A stretch of 64,000 nucleotides of DNA from Alphaproteobacteria bacterium (GTDB taxonomy: Bacteria; Pseudomonadota; Alphaproteobacteria; Caulobacterales; Caulobacteraceae): the NCBI GenBank assembly GCA_018821435.1, contig JAHJME010000005.1:1-64000 (forward strand), read 5' to 3'. Under the pieces are notes generated by a model. The model was given only the letters and a program-made list of their open reading frames with translations. It ran no database searches and was not told where the DNA came from. Numbering within the stretch: position 1 is the first letter of the stretch; the number at the start of each line of letters is the position of its first letter. Below are positions 26,538-34,271 of the stretch, piece after piece. Both the position numbers and the translations under genes were made by a program.

Positions 26538-27782
26538 CTAAGCGGCGCGGACGCGCAGGCGCTCGACGTTGGAGGGCGGCGGCGCGCCGGCCTCGTTGAG
26601 GACGTCGTTCTTGATGGCGCGGGGTTCGCCGAACAGGTGGCCCTGGCCCAGCTGGATATCGAGGTCGAGGATGTCCACCACCTGGCGCTCGCTCTCCACC
26701 TTCTCGGCGATGAGATCGATGCCGTAGCGGCGCAGCAGCAGGGCGAAGTCCTCGGCGGCCAGGTCGGGCATGGAGCGCAGGACCAGGCGGTCGTCCACCT
26801 CGGTCAGTTCGTCGAGCAGGGTCTGGGCCGCCACCTTCACGAACTTCACGTCCGAGCGGGTGAGGTCCTGGAGGTCGAGGTCGAGGTTGGTCACCTTGTC
26901 GATCGAGAAGCGGAAGCCCAGCTCGGCCAGCCGGCCCATGTTGCGGGCCTGGACCGAGTTGCGGGCGTCGAACGCCGCCTGGCCGACCTCGAACACCAGG
27001 GCCGGGGCCAGGTCGCGGTTGGCGCGCAGCAGCTCGATGAACTGCGGGAAGAATTCGTCGTCGCCCAGGCTGGACATCGAGATGTTGCAGAAGATGCCCA
27101 CGCGGCGGTCCTGGCGCGCCAGGCGTCGGACGATCTGCACGCAGCGGAACAGCAGCAGGTTGTCGATGGCGGTGACCAGGCCCGCGGGCTCGGCGACCGA
27201 AAGGTACTCCGCCGGCATGATCACCTGGCCGGTAGCGTCGCGCAGGCGCGAGAAGCTTTCGTAGAAGACCGTCTTGCGCTGGGGCAGGCCGACGATCGGC
27301 TGCAGGTGCAGGTCGACGCGGTTCTCGGACAGCGCCTCGCGGACGATCTCCAGCAGGCCGCGCGGCTGGCGGGTGTCCAGGCCGCCGCGTGCGGCGAGGT
27401 AGGGCGCCTGCGGTTCGTCGAACCGGCGGCTCATCTTGGTGACCAGCTTCTCAAGCAGGTGGACCTCGCCGGTCAGTTCGTCGGAGCGGGACTTGTCGGC
27501 GTCGACGACGTTGGCGATGTCGGTCACCCGCCCGTCGATGCGAACCACCTGGTCCAGCAGGATGCGGTGGGCGTCGCGCACGGCTTCGACCTCGCCGCGG
27601 ATCTCACGCATCTCCAGGAAGCGCATGATCATGCCGTGGGAGGCCAGGCAGACGCCGAAGCAACCCATCATGGAGGAGAGGCCGACGCCCCAGCCCATGC
27701 CGTTCCGCCAGAGGCTGAGCGCAATGATCAGCGACAGGCAGAGGTAGGTCGCGCAGAGGAGTACGAGGGTCAGCCGCCGCAT
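26538..27782 (-). CDS. tipF: TipF-like polar flagellar assembly protein (EAL domain)
   Basis: In Caulobacter TipF is a c-di-GMP-binding polarity factor needed to place and build the flagellum. The 414-residue protein here has two N-terminal membrane segments (residues 3-22 and 32-54), a coiled-coil stretch (about 55-135), and a C-terminal EAL-type domain. The EAL signature is replaced by YESF and other metal ligands are missing, so it should bind but not hydrolyse c-di-GMP. The start at 27782 begins MRRLTLVLLC. Two CtrA-like half sites lie upstream. Confidence 0.9.
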   Translation of the reverse strand: MRRLTLVLLCATYLCLSLIIALSLWRNGMGWGVGLSSMMGCFGVCLASHGMIMRFLEMREIRGEVEAVRDAHRILLDQVVRIDGRVTDIANVVDADKSRSDELTGEVHLLEKLVTKMSRRFDEPQAPYLAARGGLDTRQPRGLLEIVREALSENRVDLHLQPIVGLPQRKTVFYESFSRLRDATGQVIMPAEYLSVAEPAGLVTAIDNLLLFRCVQIVRRLARQDRRVGIFCNISMSSLGDDEFFPQFIELLRANRDLAPALVFEVGQAAFDARNSVQARNMGRLAELGFRFSIDKVTNLDLDLQDLTRSDVKFVKVAAQTLLDELTEVDDRLVLRSMPDLAAEDFALLLRRYGIDLIAEKVESERQVVDILDLDIQLGQGHLFGEPRAIKNDVLNEAGAPPPSNVERLRVRAA

Positions 27783-27841
27783 GGATCCTGTTTCCGAATC
27801 ACCCGGAGTATCCGCTGCGGAGTCCAGGCTAGTCGAATTCA

Positions 27842-27872
27842 TTAACCATGCCGCCGGTTCGGGATTGGTTAA
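27842..27872. promoter_or_regulatory. Two CtrA-like half sites upstream of tipF
   Basis: TTAACCAT (27842-27849) and, inverted, TTGGTTAA (27865-27872) lie 60-90 bp upstream of the tipF start. TTAACCAT matches the half-site version of the CtrA motif. The second site overlaps the last codons of the DoxX gene. CtrA control of a flagellar-pole gene is plausible; it is inference. Confidence 0.4.
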
Positions 27873-28282
27873 CGTCGAATCGGGAGCAGCCCGCGCAGGG
27901 TTGCGTCACGCAGCCACAGGCCGCCCCAGGCGAACAGCGCCAGGTAGGGGCCGAACAGGATGTGGCTGAACAGCGGCTTGGCGTTGACCAGATTAACCCC
28001 GGCCGTGCCGCCCATCAGCGCCGCGATCAGCACCGCGCCCAGCAGCGCGGTGCGTGGAAACAGGTAGAGGGCCACGATCGCCAGCTCCAGCAAGCCGATG
28101 GCGAACCCGCTGCCGGACGGCAGATGCAGGCCGATGATGGTCTCCTCGACCACCGGCAGGCGCACCAGCTTGATGCCGATGTCGAAGGCCATGAAGGCGG
28201 TGAACAGGCCGGTCATGGTCCAGCCGGCGATGGTCAGGGCTTTGCCGCTCTTGGGCGCGGCGCCCGCTGCGATGTCGGTCAT
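27869..28282 (-). CDS. DoxX-like membrane protein
   Basis: The 137-residue protein has four hydrophobic segments, with LTIAGWTMTGLFTAFMAFDIGIKL at the first and GLLELAIVALYLFPRTALLGAVL in the middle, as in DoxX_2 proteins. It is the last gene of the ECF42-type cluster, 75 bp after the VOC gene. DoxX proteins often accompany this class of sigma factor; their role is unknown. Confidence 0.85.
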   Translation of the reverse strand: MTDIAAGAAPKSGKALTIAGWTMTGLFTAFMAFDIGIKLVRLPVVEETIIGLHLPSGSGFAIGLLELAIVALYLFPRTALLGAVLIAALMGGTAGVNLVNAKPLFSHILFGPYLALFAWGGLWLRDATLRGLLPIRR

Positions 28283-28357
28283 CGTCCTTGCTTTCCGAAA
28301 GAGAAGGGTCGCCCGCGGCCGGCGGGGAGGTCGGCCACGGGCGTCGCCGGGCGCGGC

Positions 28358-28777
28358 CTACGCGCCCTGATTGAAGGCCCAGACGACGCCGAACGGGTCG
28401 CGGACCTGAGCCCATGTGTCGCCCCAGAACATCTTCTGCGGCGGGACGAGCGCTTCGCAGCCGGCGGCGACCGCGCGGTCGAACCAGGCCTGGCAGTCGT
28501 CCACGACGAGTTGCATCGTGAAGGCGGCCGGCGTCTGCTTGGCGTGGCCATGCTCGGGGTAGAAGTCGCCCAGCATCACGGACGAGCCGTTGATGTAGAG
28601 GTGCACGTGCATCGTCCGCCCCTTCTCGTCGGCGGGATGGGCGAAGGCCGTCTCGGCCGCGAACGCCCGCGTGTAGAACTCGGTGGCCTTCAGGGCGCCG
28701 TCGATGGCGAGGTAGGCGACGACGCCGCCCTTGGTTTCGACCTGAGGCATGGCGGGGGCTTCGAAGGTTTCTGACAT
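28358..28777 (-). CDS. VOC-superfamily protein, PhnB/glyoxalase type
   Basis: The 139-residue protein has the PhnB-like layout: VVAYLAIDGALKATEFYTRAF, MHVHLYINGSSVMLGDFYPE and MFWGDTWAQVRDPFGVVWAF. Such proteins bind metal in beta-alpha-beta modules and include dioxygenase and resistance proteins, but the substrate is unknown. The start at 28777 has a GGAGA site. It lies directly downstream of the ECF sigma gene. Confidence 0.88.
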   Translation of the reverse strand: MSETFEAPAMPQVETKGGVVAYLAIDGALKATEFYTRAFAAETAFAHPADEKGRTMHVHLYINGSSVMLGDFYPEHGHAKQTPAAFTMQLVVDDCQAWFDRAVAAGCEALVPPQKMFWGDTWAQVRDPFGVVWAFNQGA

Positions 28778-28845
28778 CAGGGTCTCCTGTTCTTGGGTCT
28801 GCCCATAGGACGAACGAGTGCGGGCCACCCCGACATCGGCGGGCG

Positions 28846-30111
28846 CTAGCCGGCGCTTTTTTCTTCGGCCGGCGCGTGGTCGCGCATCAGCCGGTCCAGG
28901 TGCTGGCGGATGTGGCCCGCCTCGGCCGCGGTGTTGGCCAGGGCGATGGCCCGGTCGAAGGCGACCCGCGCCTCGGCGTGGCGACCCAGTTGCAGGTTCA
29001 GCGCGCCGGTCAGGCCGTGGAAGTGGAAATAGCCCGACAGCTTGTCCGCCAGCGGCGCGATCATCGTCAGCGCGGCCTCGGGGCCGGCCACCTTGCTGAC
29101 CGCCACCGCGCGGTTGAGGGTGATCACCGGCGACGGCGTCAGGCGCTCGAGGGCGGCGTACAGGCGGTCGATCTGCGCCCAGTCGGTGTCGGCCGAGGTG
29201 ACGGCGCGCGCATGCAGGGCGGCGATCGCCGCCTGGACCTGATAGGCGCCGGGCCGGCGGTGGCGCATGGCCTTGTCGATCAGCGCCAGGCCCTCGTTGA
29301 TCATCTGCCGGTTCCACAGGCTCCGGTCCTGGTCCTCCAGCAGTACGATCTGGCCCTCGGCGTCGATGCGGGCCGGGGTGCGGGCGTGCTGCACCAGCAT
29401 CAGCGCCAGCAGGCCCATGATCTCGGGCTCGGTCTGATAAAGGCGCAGCAGCAGCCGCGTCAGCCGGATCGCCTCGCCGCACAGCTGGGCGCGGGCCGGA
29501 TTGTCGCCGGCCGAATAACCCTCGTTGAAGACCAGGTAGAGCATGGCCGCTACCCCCGCGAGGCGCTCGGCGCGCTCCACCGGCCCCGGGGTCTCGAATT
29601 CGGCGTCGCCCTCGGCCACGATCCGCTTGGCGCGGGTGATCCGCTGTTCCATCGCGGCGTCGGACACCAGGAAGGCGCGGGCGATCTGCTTCACCGACAG
29701 CCCGGAGACGATCCGCAGCGCCAGGGCGATCTGCTGGGTGGCCGGCAGGTCCGGGTGGCAGCAGATGAACAGCAGCCGCAGGACGTCGTCGCGGTAGTCC
29801 GAGGCGTCGATCCGGTCGACGGCGCGTTCTTCGGCGTCGTCCAGGTCGGACAGCTTCTCCTCGGGTGGCAGGTCGGTGAGGCGCGCGCGCTTGCGCACCC
29901 CGTCCAGGGCGGCGTTGCGGCCCACCATGATCAGCCAGGCGGCGGCGTCGCGGGGCGGGCCGTTCTGCGGCCAGTTCTTCAACGCCCGGAGGCAGGCGTC
30001 CTGGAAAGCCTCTTCGGCCGTGTCCAGATCGCGGAAATAGCGGAGCAGGGCCCCGACGGCCTGGGGCCGCGCGGCCGAGATCGCCGCGTTGATCCAGGCC
30101 AGGTCGCTCAT
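28846..30111 (-). CDS. ECF42-type RNA polymerase sigma factor with C-terminal extension
   Basis: The 421-residue protein has sigma-2 (DTAEEAFQDACLRALKNW, with DNA-melting region around AAWLIMVGRNAALD) and sigma-4 (LSVKQIARAFLVSDAAMEQRITRAK) in the first 190 residues. A long C-terminal extension follows that is rich in TPR-like helices. This extension and the adjacent DGPF gene define the ECF42 group, which has no anti-sigma factor. The start overlaps the DGPF stop (ATGA). A candidate ECF promoter precedes the operon. Confidence 0.93.
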   Translation of the reverse strand: MSDLAWINAAISAARPQAVGALLRYFRDLDTAEEAFQDACLRALKNWPQNGPPRDAAAWLIMVGRNAALDGVRKRARLTDLPPEEKLSDLDDAEERAVDRIDASDYRDDVLRLLFICCHPDLPATQQIALALRIVSGLSVKQIARAFLVSDAAMEQRITRAKRIVAEGDAEFETPGPVERAERLAGVAAMLYLVFNEGYSAGDNPARAQLCGEAIRLTRLLLRLYQTEPEIMGLLALMLVQHARTPARIDAEGQIVLLEDQDRSLWNRQMINEGLALIDKAMRHRRPGAYQVQAAIAALHARAVTSADTDWAQIDRLYAALERLTPSPVITLNRAVAVSKVAGPEAALTMIAPLADKLSGYFHFHGLTGALNLQLGRHAEARVAFDRAIALANTAAEAGHIRQHLDRLMRDHAPAEEKSAG

Positions 30112-30476
30112 GCCACCGCCGCGCCCGGGTTGTAGACGGCCAGGGGCCGGATCTCGTAGGCGCCGCCGGGGTTGGCGTCGCCCAGGTCCTTGGCGATCTG
30201 CAGCGCCTCGTCCAGGTCGGCCACGTCGATGATGTAGATGCCGAGCAGCTGTTCCTTGGTCTCGGCGAAGGGGCCGTCGATCACCAGGGGCGGGTCGGTC
30301 TTGCGGAAGGTGGTGGCCGCGGTGGTCGGCAGCAGGCGCAGCGACGGCCCCATCTTGCCGGCCTTCTCGAGCCCGTCGCGCACGACGCCCAGCCGCTGCA
30401 TGACCTCGCCGTCCTGCTTCTTGTCCCAGGCCCAGACGACGTCCTCGTCGTTGTAGCAGAGCAGGGCGTACAGCAT
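30108..30476 (-). CDS. DGPF/YCII-related protein
   Basis: The 122-residue protein has the signature VIDGPFAETKEQLLGIYIIDVADLDEAL and starts MLYALLCYND. It is a small alpha/beta dimer-type protein of the YCII family, obligatorily linked to ECF42 sigma factors and thought to take part in their control. The ATG at 30476 has GAGGAG upstream. Its stop overlaps the sigma-factor start. Confidence 0.92.
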   Translation of the reverse strand: MLYALLCYNDEDVVWAWDKKQDGEVMQRLGVVRDGLEKAGKMGPSLRLLPTTAATTFRKTDPPLVIDGPFAETKEQLLGIYIIDVADLDEALQIAKDLGDANPGGAYEIRPLAVYNPGAAVA

Positions 30477-30502
30477 GGGCGGGCTCCTCGTTCGGTCCTT
30501 AG

Positions 30503-30529
30503 GACGGATGAGGATAGGTCGGCCCGACA
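30503..30529 (-). promoter_or_regulatory. Candidate ECF-dependent promoter of the sigma-factor operon
   Basis: On the minus strand TGTCGG (30529-30524) is followed after 17 bp by CGTC (30506-30503), 27 bp upstream of the DGPF start codon. This resembles the TGTCGA ... CGTC form I recall for ECF42 promoters, suggesting autoregulation. A near-perfect palindrome CGGTCCT-T-AGGACGG overlaps the -10 side (30493-30507). Confidence 0.5.
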
Positions 30530-30555
30530 GCAAGGTGCAAAAAGTTCAGAGAATT

Positions 30556-30660
30556 CCTCCCCATCGGGGGAGGTGTCGCCGGCGGCGACGGAGGAGGTCA
30601 GCTCAGAACGCGGTGGAGGGTCCCCTCAGTCGGCACGCGACAGCTCCCCCGATGGGGAGC
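30556..30660. repeat. Intergenic inverted-repeat element
   Basis: CTCCCCATCGGGGGAG (30557-30572) is repeated in inverted order as CTCCCCCGATGGGGAG (30644-30659). Less conserved GC-rich sequence lies between. It sits between the DGPF-sigma operon start and the end of the hydroxybutyryl-CoA dehydrogenase gene, so it probably marks that gene's transcript end. Confidence 0.75.
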
Positions 30661-30667
30661 GATCGGA

Positions 30668-31546
30668 TCAGCGGGTCGGCACCGGCTTGTCGCCGCGGTA
30701 GTCGTAGAAGCCGCGGCCCGACTTGCGGCCCAGCCAGCCGGCCTCGACGTACTTCACCAGCAGCGGGCAGGGACGGTACTTGGAGTCCGCCAAGCCTTCG
30801 TAGAGGACGTTCATGATCGACAGGACGGTGTCCAGGCCGATGAAGTCGCCCAGTTCCAGCGGGCCCATCGGGTGGTTGGCGCCCAGGCGCAGGGCCGTGT
30901 CGATCGCGTCGACGGTGCCGACGCCTTCGTACAGCGTGTAGATCGCCTCGTTGATCATCGGCACCAGCACGCGGTTGACGATGAAGGCGGGGAAGTCCTC
31001 GGCGTTCGAGGTGGTCTTGCCCAGCGACTGGGCGAAGCTGACGGCCAGCTCGTAGGTGTCGGCGTCGGTGGCGATGCCGCGGATGATCTCGACCAGCTTC
31101 ATCAGCGGGGCCGGATTCATGAAGTGCAGGCCGATGAACTTGCCCGGCCGGTCCGTGGCCGAGGCCAGGCGCGTGATGGAGATCGACGAGGTGTTCGACG
31201 CCAGCAGGGTCGTGGGCGTGAGGTGCGGCTGAAGCGCCTTGAAGATCGCCTTCTTGGTCTCTTCGTTCTCGGTGGCCGCCTCGATGGCCAGGTCGGTCGC
31301 GCCGATCTGCTGCAGCTCGACGGCCGGCTTGATGCGGGCGATGGCCGCGGTCATGGCGTCCTGGTCGATCACGCCGCGCGAGACCTGGCGGACCATGTTC
31401 TTCTCGATCTGGGCGATGCCCTGATCGATCCGTTCGGGGCTCACATCGTGCAGGAGGACGTCGTAGCCACCCAGGGCGCAGACGTGAGCGATGCCGGAAC
31501 CCATTTGACCGGCGCCGATGACGCCGACCGTCTTGATGTCAACCAC
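30668..31546 (-). CDS. 3-hydroxybutyryl-CoA dehydrogenase
   Basis: This NAD(P)-dependent enzyme interconverts acetoacetyl-CoA and 3-hydroxybutyryl-CoA. The 292-residue protein has the Rossmann motif GVIGAGQMGSGIAH at its N-terminus, SNTSSISITRLA, GLHFMNPAPLMKLVEI with the catalytic histidine, and NRVLVPMINEAIY. The length and sequence fit the short single-domain PaaH/Hbd class. It starts with a GTG at 31546. A pair of 15-bp direct repeats lies 37 bp upstream. It can serve butyrate/polyhydroxybutyrate or ethylmalonyl-CoA pathways. Confidence 0.95.
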   Translation of the reverse strand: MVDIKTVGVIGAGQMGSGIAHVCALGGYDVLLHDVSPERIDQGIAQIEKNMVRQVSRGVIDQDAMTAAIARIKPAVELQQIGATDLAIEAATENEETKKAIFKALQPHLTPTTLLASNTSSISITRLASATDRPGKFIGLHFMNPAPLMKLVEIIRGIATDADTYELAVSFAQSLGKTTSNAEDFPAFIVNRVLVPMINEAIYTLYEGVGTVDAIDTALRLGANHPMGPLELGDFIGLDTVLSIMNVLYEGLADSKYRPCPLLVKYVEAGWLGRKSGRGFYDYRGDKPVPTR

Positions 31547-31582
31547 AGGCGTGGACCCTCAGGAGCGGATGCTGCTTTTTGT

Positions 31583-31614
31583 GGCAGCTTTCTAACAGAG
31601 GCAGCTTTCTAACA
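31583..31614 (-). repeat. Direct repeat upstream of hydroxybutyryl-CoA dehydrogenase
   Basis: GGCAGCTTTCTAACA occurs at 31583-31597 and again at 31600-31614, two bases apart. The copies lie in the 114-bp gap between the dehydrogenase start and the LysR gene's end. The repeat unit contains CTAACA, also seen at 32636-32642 and, reversed, in the LysR-side palindrome. It may be an activator site; nothing else explains it. Confidence 0.55.
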
Positions 31615-31660
31615 TCTGTATGGCGCACTGCGGCAAGGAGAAATGCTGCGTCGCAAAACG

Positions 31661-32563
31661 TCAGGCGGCCGCTGTGTCCTTCGTGACGGCCGCGCCGGTG
31701 GCCTCGGCCAGGAGCCAGTCGCGCAGGACGTTTACCCGCTGCAGCTTCCGGCTGTCCCCGCGCCAGACGATCCAGAAGCCCAGCTCGGACGCCACGCCCG
31801 CCTCGAAGGGCTGCACCAGACGCCCGGTGCGCAGGTCCTGCTCGATCAACCGGCTGCGGGCCAGGGCCACACCCAGCCCCTGGGCGGCGGCCTCCAGCAA
31901 CATGACGGAGTCCTCGAACAGCATGCCCTGCTGCGGCGGCGGCTCCAGGTCGAAGGCGCGGAACCACAGGCTCCAGGGCCGGTGCCCGTGGTGCAGCAGC
32001 GGCGCGGCCAGCAGGTCCGCGGGCCGGAACAGCGGCTGTCGGGCCAGGAACTCGGGGCTGCAGACCGGGAGGAGGGTCTCGCTGAACAGGTGCGTGGTCT
32101 CGACGCCGGGCCAGCGGCCCGCGCCATAGCGCACCGCCACGTCGATGCCGTCCGTGGTGAAATTGGCCAGCCGCTCTTCGACCCGCAGTTCCAGATTCGC
32201 GCCGGCCAACTCGGTCAGCATGCGGGGCAGGCGCGGCGGCAGCCAGCGGTTGGCGAACTGCGGGTCCAGGCTGACCACCAGCGGATCGCGGATCGCCACG
32301 GCGGCGAAGTCGGCCACGGCGTTCTTCAGCACGTCCAGCCCTCGCGACACCTCGCCGGCCAGCCGCTGGGCGTCAGGGGTGGGGACCATGGCGTTGCCGC
32401 GCCGCTCGAACAGCCGGGCGCCCAGCTCGGCCTCCAGGCGACGGATCTGCTGGCTGACCGCCCCGTGCGTGACCGACAGCTCCTTGGCCGCGCCGGAATA
32501 GCTGCGATGCCGGGCCGCGGCCTCAAGGGCGCGGAGCGCGAAGAAGGGCGGCAAGCGGACCAT
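31661..32563 (-). CDS. LysR-family transcriptional regulator, GcvA-like
   Basis: The 300-residue protein has an N-terminal winged helix (LRALEAAARHRSYSGAAKELSVTHGAVSQQIRRLE) and a C-terminal ligand-binding domain. The start FFALRALEAAARH and the LPPF prefix are typical of the GcvA/AmpR-like branch. It is upstream of the hydroxybutyryl-CoA dehydrogenase gene on the same strand and divergent to a small exported protein. A perfect inverted repeat 7 bp upstream is a probable autoregulatory site. The effector is unknown. Confidence 0.93.
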   Translation of the reverse strand: MVRLPPFFALRALEAAARHRSYSGAAKELSVTHGAVSQQIRRLEAELGARLFERRGNAMVPTPDAQRLAGEVSRGLDVLKNAVADFAAVAIRDPLVVSLDPQFANRWLPPRLPRMLTELAGANLELRVEERLANFTTDGIDVAVRYGAGRWPGVETTHLFSETLLPVCSPEFLARQPLFRPADLLAAPLLHHGHRPWSLWFRAFDLEPPPQQGMLFEDSVMLLEAAAQGLGVALARSRLIEQDLRTGRLVQPFEAGVASELGFWIVWRGDSRKLQRVNVLRDWLLAEATGAAVTKDTAAA

Positions 32564-32569
32564 ACGTAG

Positions 32570-32590
32570 GTTGTTAGCTCAAGTAACAAC
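32570..32590. promoter_or_regulatory. Perfect inverted repeat at LysR promoter
   Basis: GTTGTTA-N7-TAACAAC lies directly upstream of the lysR start, within the divergent intergenic region. The T-N11-A style of LysR boxes is satisfied. Binding by the adjacent regulator is the simplest reading. Confidence 0.6.
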
Positions 32591-32688
32591 CCCTGGCAAA
32601 ATCTATCGTTGGCGAGGTGAAGCTTCCGTTCCCACCTAACAGTCAGGCAGCGCTGCCCAATGGTGTGTGAATTCAAAGGACTATGACG

Positions 32689-33060
32689 ATGAAAATCATC
32701 TCTCTCGTGCTGCCGGCCGCGCTGCTGGTCTTCGGCGGCGCCGCCCACGCCGGCAATCGCGACGTGACGGACTACCTCCAGCGCGCCGGCGTCGCGGCCA
32801 CCGCGGACCTTGCCGCCGCGGGCGTGGAGGCCGGCGGGGGCCTGACGATCCGGGCCCGGGTCAGCAGCGACGGCCGTCTGATCGGCGCCCGCGTGGTGAC
32901 CTCGTCCGGCTCCCTGGAAACCGATCAGGCGGCGACCAAGGTCCTGCGCCGCCTTCGCGTCAACGCGCCGCCGAACGTGCTGGTCGGCGCGGATGTGAAC
33001 ATCGCCGTCGGCCCCGAGCCGCTTGTGCAGGCCCAGAACCCCCGGGCCACGAACCCCTGA
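32689..33060 (+). CDS. Exported protein with TonB C-terminal-like domain
   Basis: The 123-residue precursor has a signal peptide (MKIISLVLPAALLVFGGAAHA). A small domain with LTIRARVSSDGRLIGARVVTSSGSLETDQAATKVLRRLRV resembles the TonB C-terminal or Gram-negative energy-transducer fold. It lacks the N-terminal membrane anchor and proline-rich stretch of TonB proper, so it is a soluble periplasmic relative. The ATG at 32689 has AGGA 8 bp upstream; the one at 32683 is too close to it. It is divergent from the LysR gene. Confidence 0.75.
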   Translation: MKIISLVLPAALLVFGGAAHAGNRDVTDYLQRAGVAATADLAAAGVEAGGGLTIRARVSSDGRLIGARVVTSSGSLETDQAATKVLRRLRVNAPPNVLVGADVNIAVGPEPLVQAQNPRATNP

Positions 33061-33137
33061 TCCGCCGCTGGACCCCACATCTGCGGCGGAGATGGAACGG
33101 GGCGGCCCCACCCCACGGGGCCGCCCCGGCTTCCGCG

Positions 33138-33698
33138 TCAGGCGGCCCGATATCCCTCTACGAGGCGCACCAACGCGTCTTCGAGGCGGGGGTCGATGAG
33201 GTGCGACGAACTCTCCAGCACCGCGGCCCTGATCACGCCGTTGACCGCCTGGGTCAGAATGAACGCGTCCAACTTTTCCGAGGTTTGCGGCAGGAGGCGG
33301 CCCGTCGCGCGCGTCTCACGCCCGATCCCCTCGGGCCCTTCTTCGGCGATGATGGCCCGCAGGGCAGCGCGACGGGTGGCGGGGCGGTCCCTGAGGACAG
33401 CGATCTGCGCCCGGATGGCCAGCCGCACGGGTGACGTTGTCCCTGCCGCGATGTCCCGGGCCAGCTCGACGCGGACGCGGGCGTTCTCCTCCCGCGCCAG
33501 GGCGGCCAGGATCGCGTGTTTCGAAGAGAAGTACTGGTAGAGCGTGCCGACGCTGACGCCGGCCCGCTCGGCGACGCGGTTGGTGGTGAAGCGGGCCTCG
33601 CCCTCGCGCTCCAGAATCTGAGCCGCAGCCTCGAAGATCGCCGCGCGGGTGGCTCTGGAACGGGCCTGGCGGGGTTGGCGGCGCAGGGGCTGGGGCAT
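33138..33698 (-). CDS. TetR-family regulator
   Basis: The 186-residue repressor has an HTH with ATRAAIFEAAAQILEREGEARFTTNRVAERAGVSVGTLYQYFSSKHAIL and a helical ligand domain. It is divergent from a thioesterase gene with 81 bp between the starts, the usual layout for a local repressor. No clean operator palindrome was found there. Target control of the thioesterase is inference. Confidence 0.93.
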   Translation of the reverse strand: MPQPLRRQPRQARSRATRAAIFEAAAQILEREGEARFTTNRVAERAGVSVGTLYQYFSSKHAILAALAREENARVRVELARDIAAGTTSPVRLAIRAQIAVLRDRPATRRAALRAIIAEEGPEGIGRETRATGRLLPQTSEKLDAFILTQAVNGVIRAAVLESSSHLIDPRLEDALVRLVEGYRAA

Positions 33699-33779
33699 TG
33701 GGCAGGCTGCTCCTCGAAACGCGAGTCCACTTGGCCGAGCTTAGGCGGGATTCTGCGCGCCTTGCAGCGGGAGACGTCG

Positions 33780-34214
33780 ATGACCTGGGCCACAGAACGG
33801 CTGGATGCGATCAAACAGCCAGATGCGACCGCGCCCCCGGTGGTGGTCGCGCTGGGCCTGGGCCTGATCGACGACTGGGGTCCGGGCTGGGTGCGGAAGA
33901 CCTGGACGCCCGATGCGCGGCTGCTGAACGGCGACGGCTCGCTGTTTGGCGGATACATCGCCGCCCTCGCCGACCAGGTGGCGGCGTTCGCGGCCATGAC
34001 CGTCGTCCCCGACGAAGCCCAGTTCCGGACCGTCAATCTGCAGGTTCAGTTCGTAAAGATCGGTCGGGGCCATCCCCTGACGATCGAGGGCCGGGTCGTG
34101 GCCGCGTCGAAGCGACTGATCACCGTCGAGGCGACGTTCCGTCGACCGGATGGCGAGCTGATCGCCACGGCGTCCGCCCAGCAGATCACCTTGCCCAGCA
34201 CCGAGACGGCCTGA
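33780..34214 (+). CDS. PaaI-type acyl-CoA thioesterase
   Basis: The 144-residue hot-dog-fold protein has LNGDGSLFGGYIAALADQVAAFAA, the PaaI-type GG...A..D motif, and FRTVNLQVQFVKIGRGHPLTIEGRVV. It would hydrolyse acyl-CoA thioesters and release CoA. The ATG at 33780 has GGGAG 7 bp upstream. It is paired divergently with the TetR gene. The usual N-terminal HG contact is not obvious, so substrate is uncertain. Confidence 0.85.
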   Translation: MTWATERLDAIKQPDATAPPVVVALGLGLIDDWGPGWVRKTWTPDARLLNGDGSLFGGYIAALADQVAAFAAMTVVPDEAQFRTVNLQVQFVKIGRGHPLTIEGRVVAASKRLITVEATFRRPDGELIATASAQQITLPSTETA

Positions 34215-34220
34215 ACGAAA

Positions 34221-34246
34221 AAGGGCGGCCCTCGCAGGCCGCCCTT
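34221..34246 (-). terminator. Intrinsic terminator for etfBA, bidirectional
   Basis: AAGGGCGGCC (34221-34230) pairs perfectly with GGCCGCCCTT (34237-34246). On the minus strand it continues TTTTTCG, so it should end the etfBA transcript 26 bp after etfA. It may also block read-through from the convergent thioesterase gene. Confidence 0.88.
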
Positions 34247-34271
34247 CGTCGTCTGGCGATGTCGACGCGGC

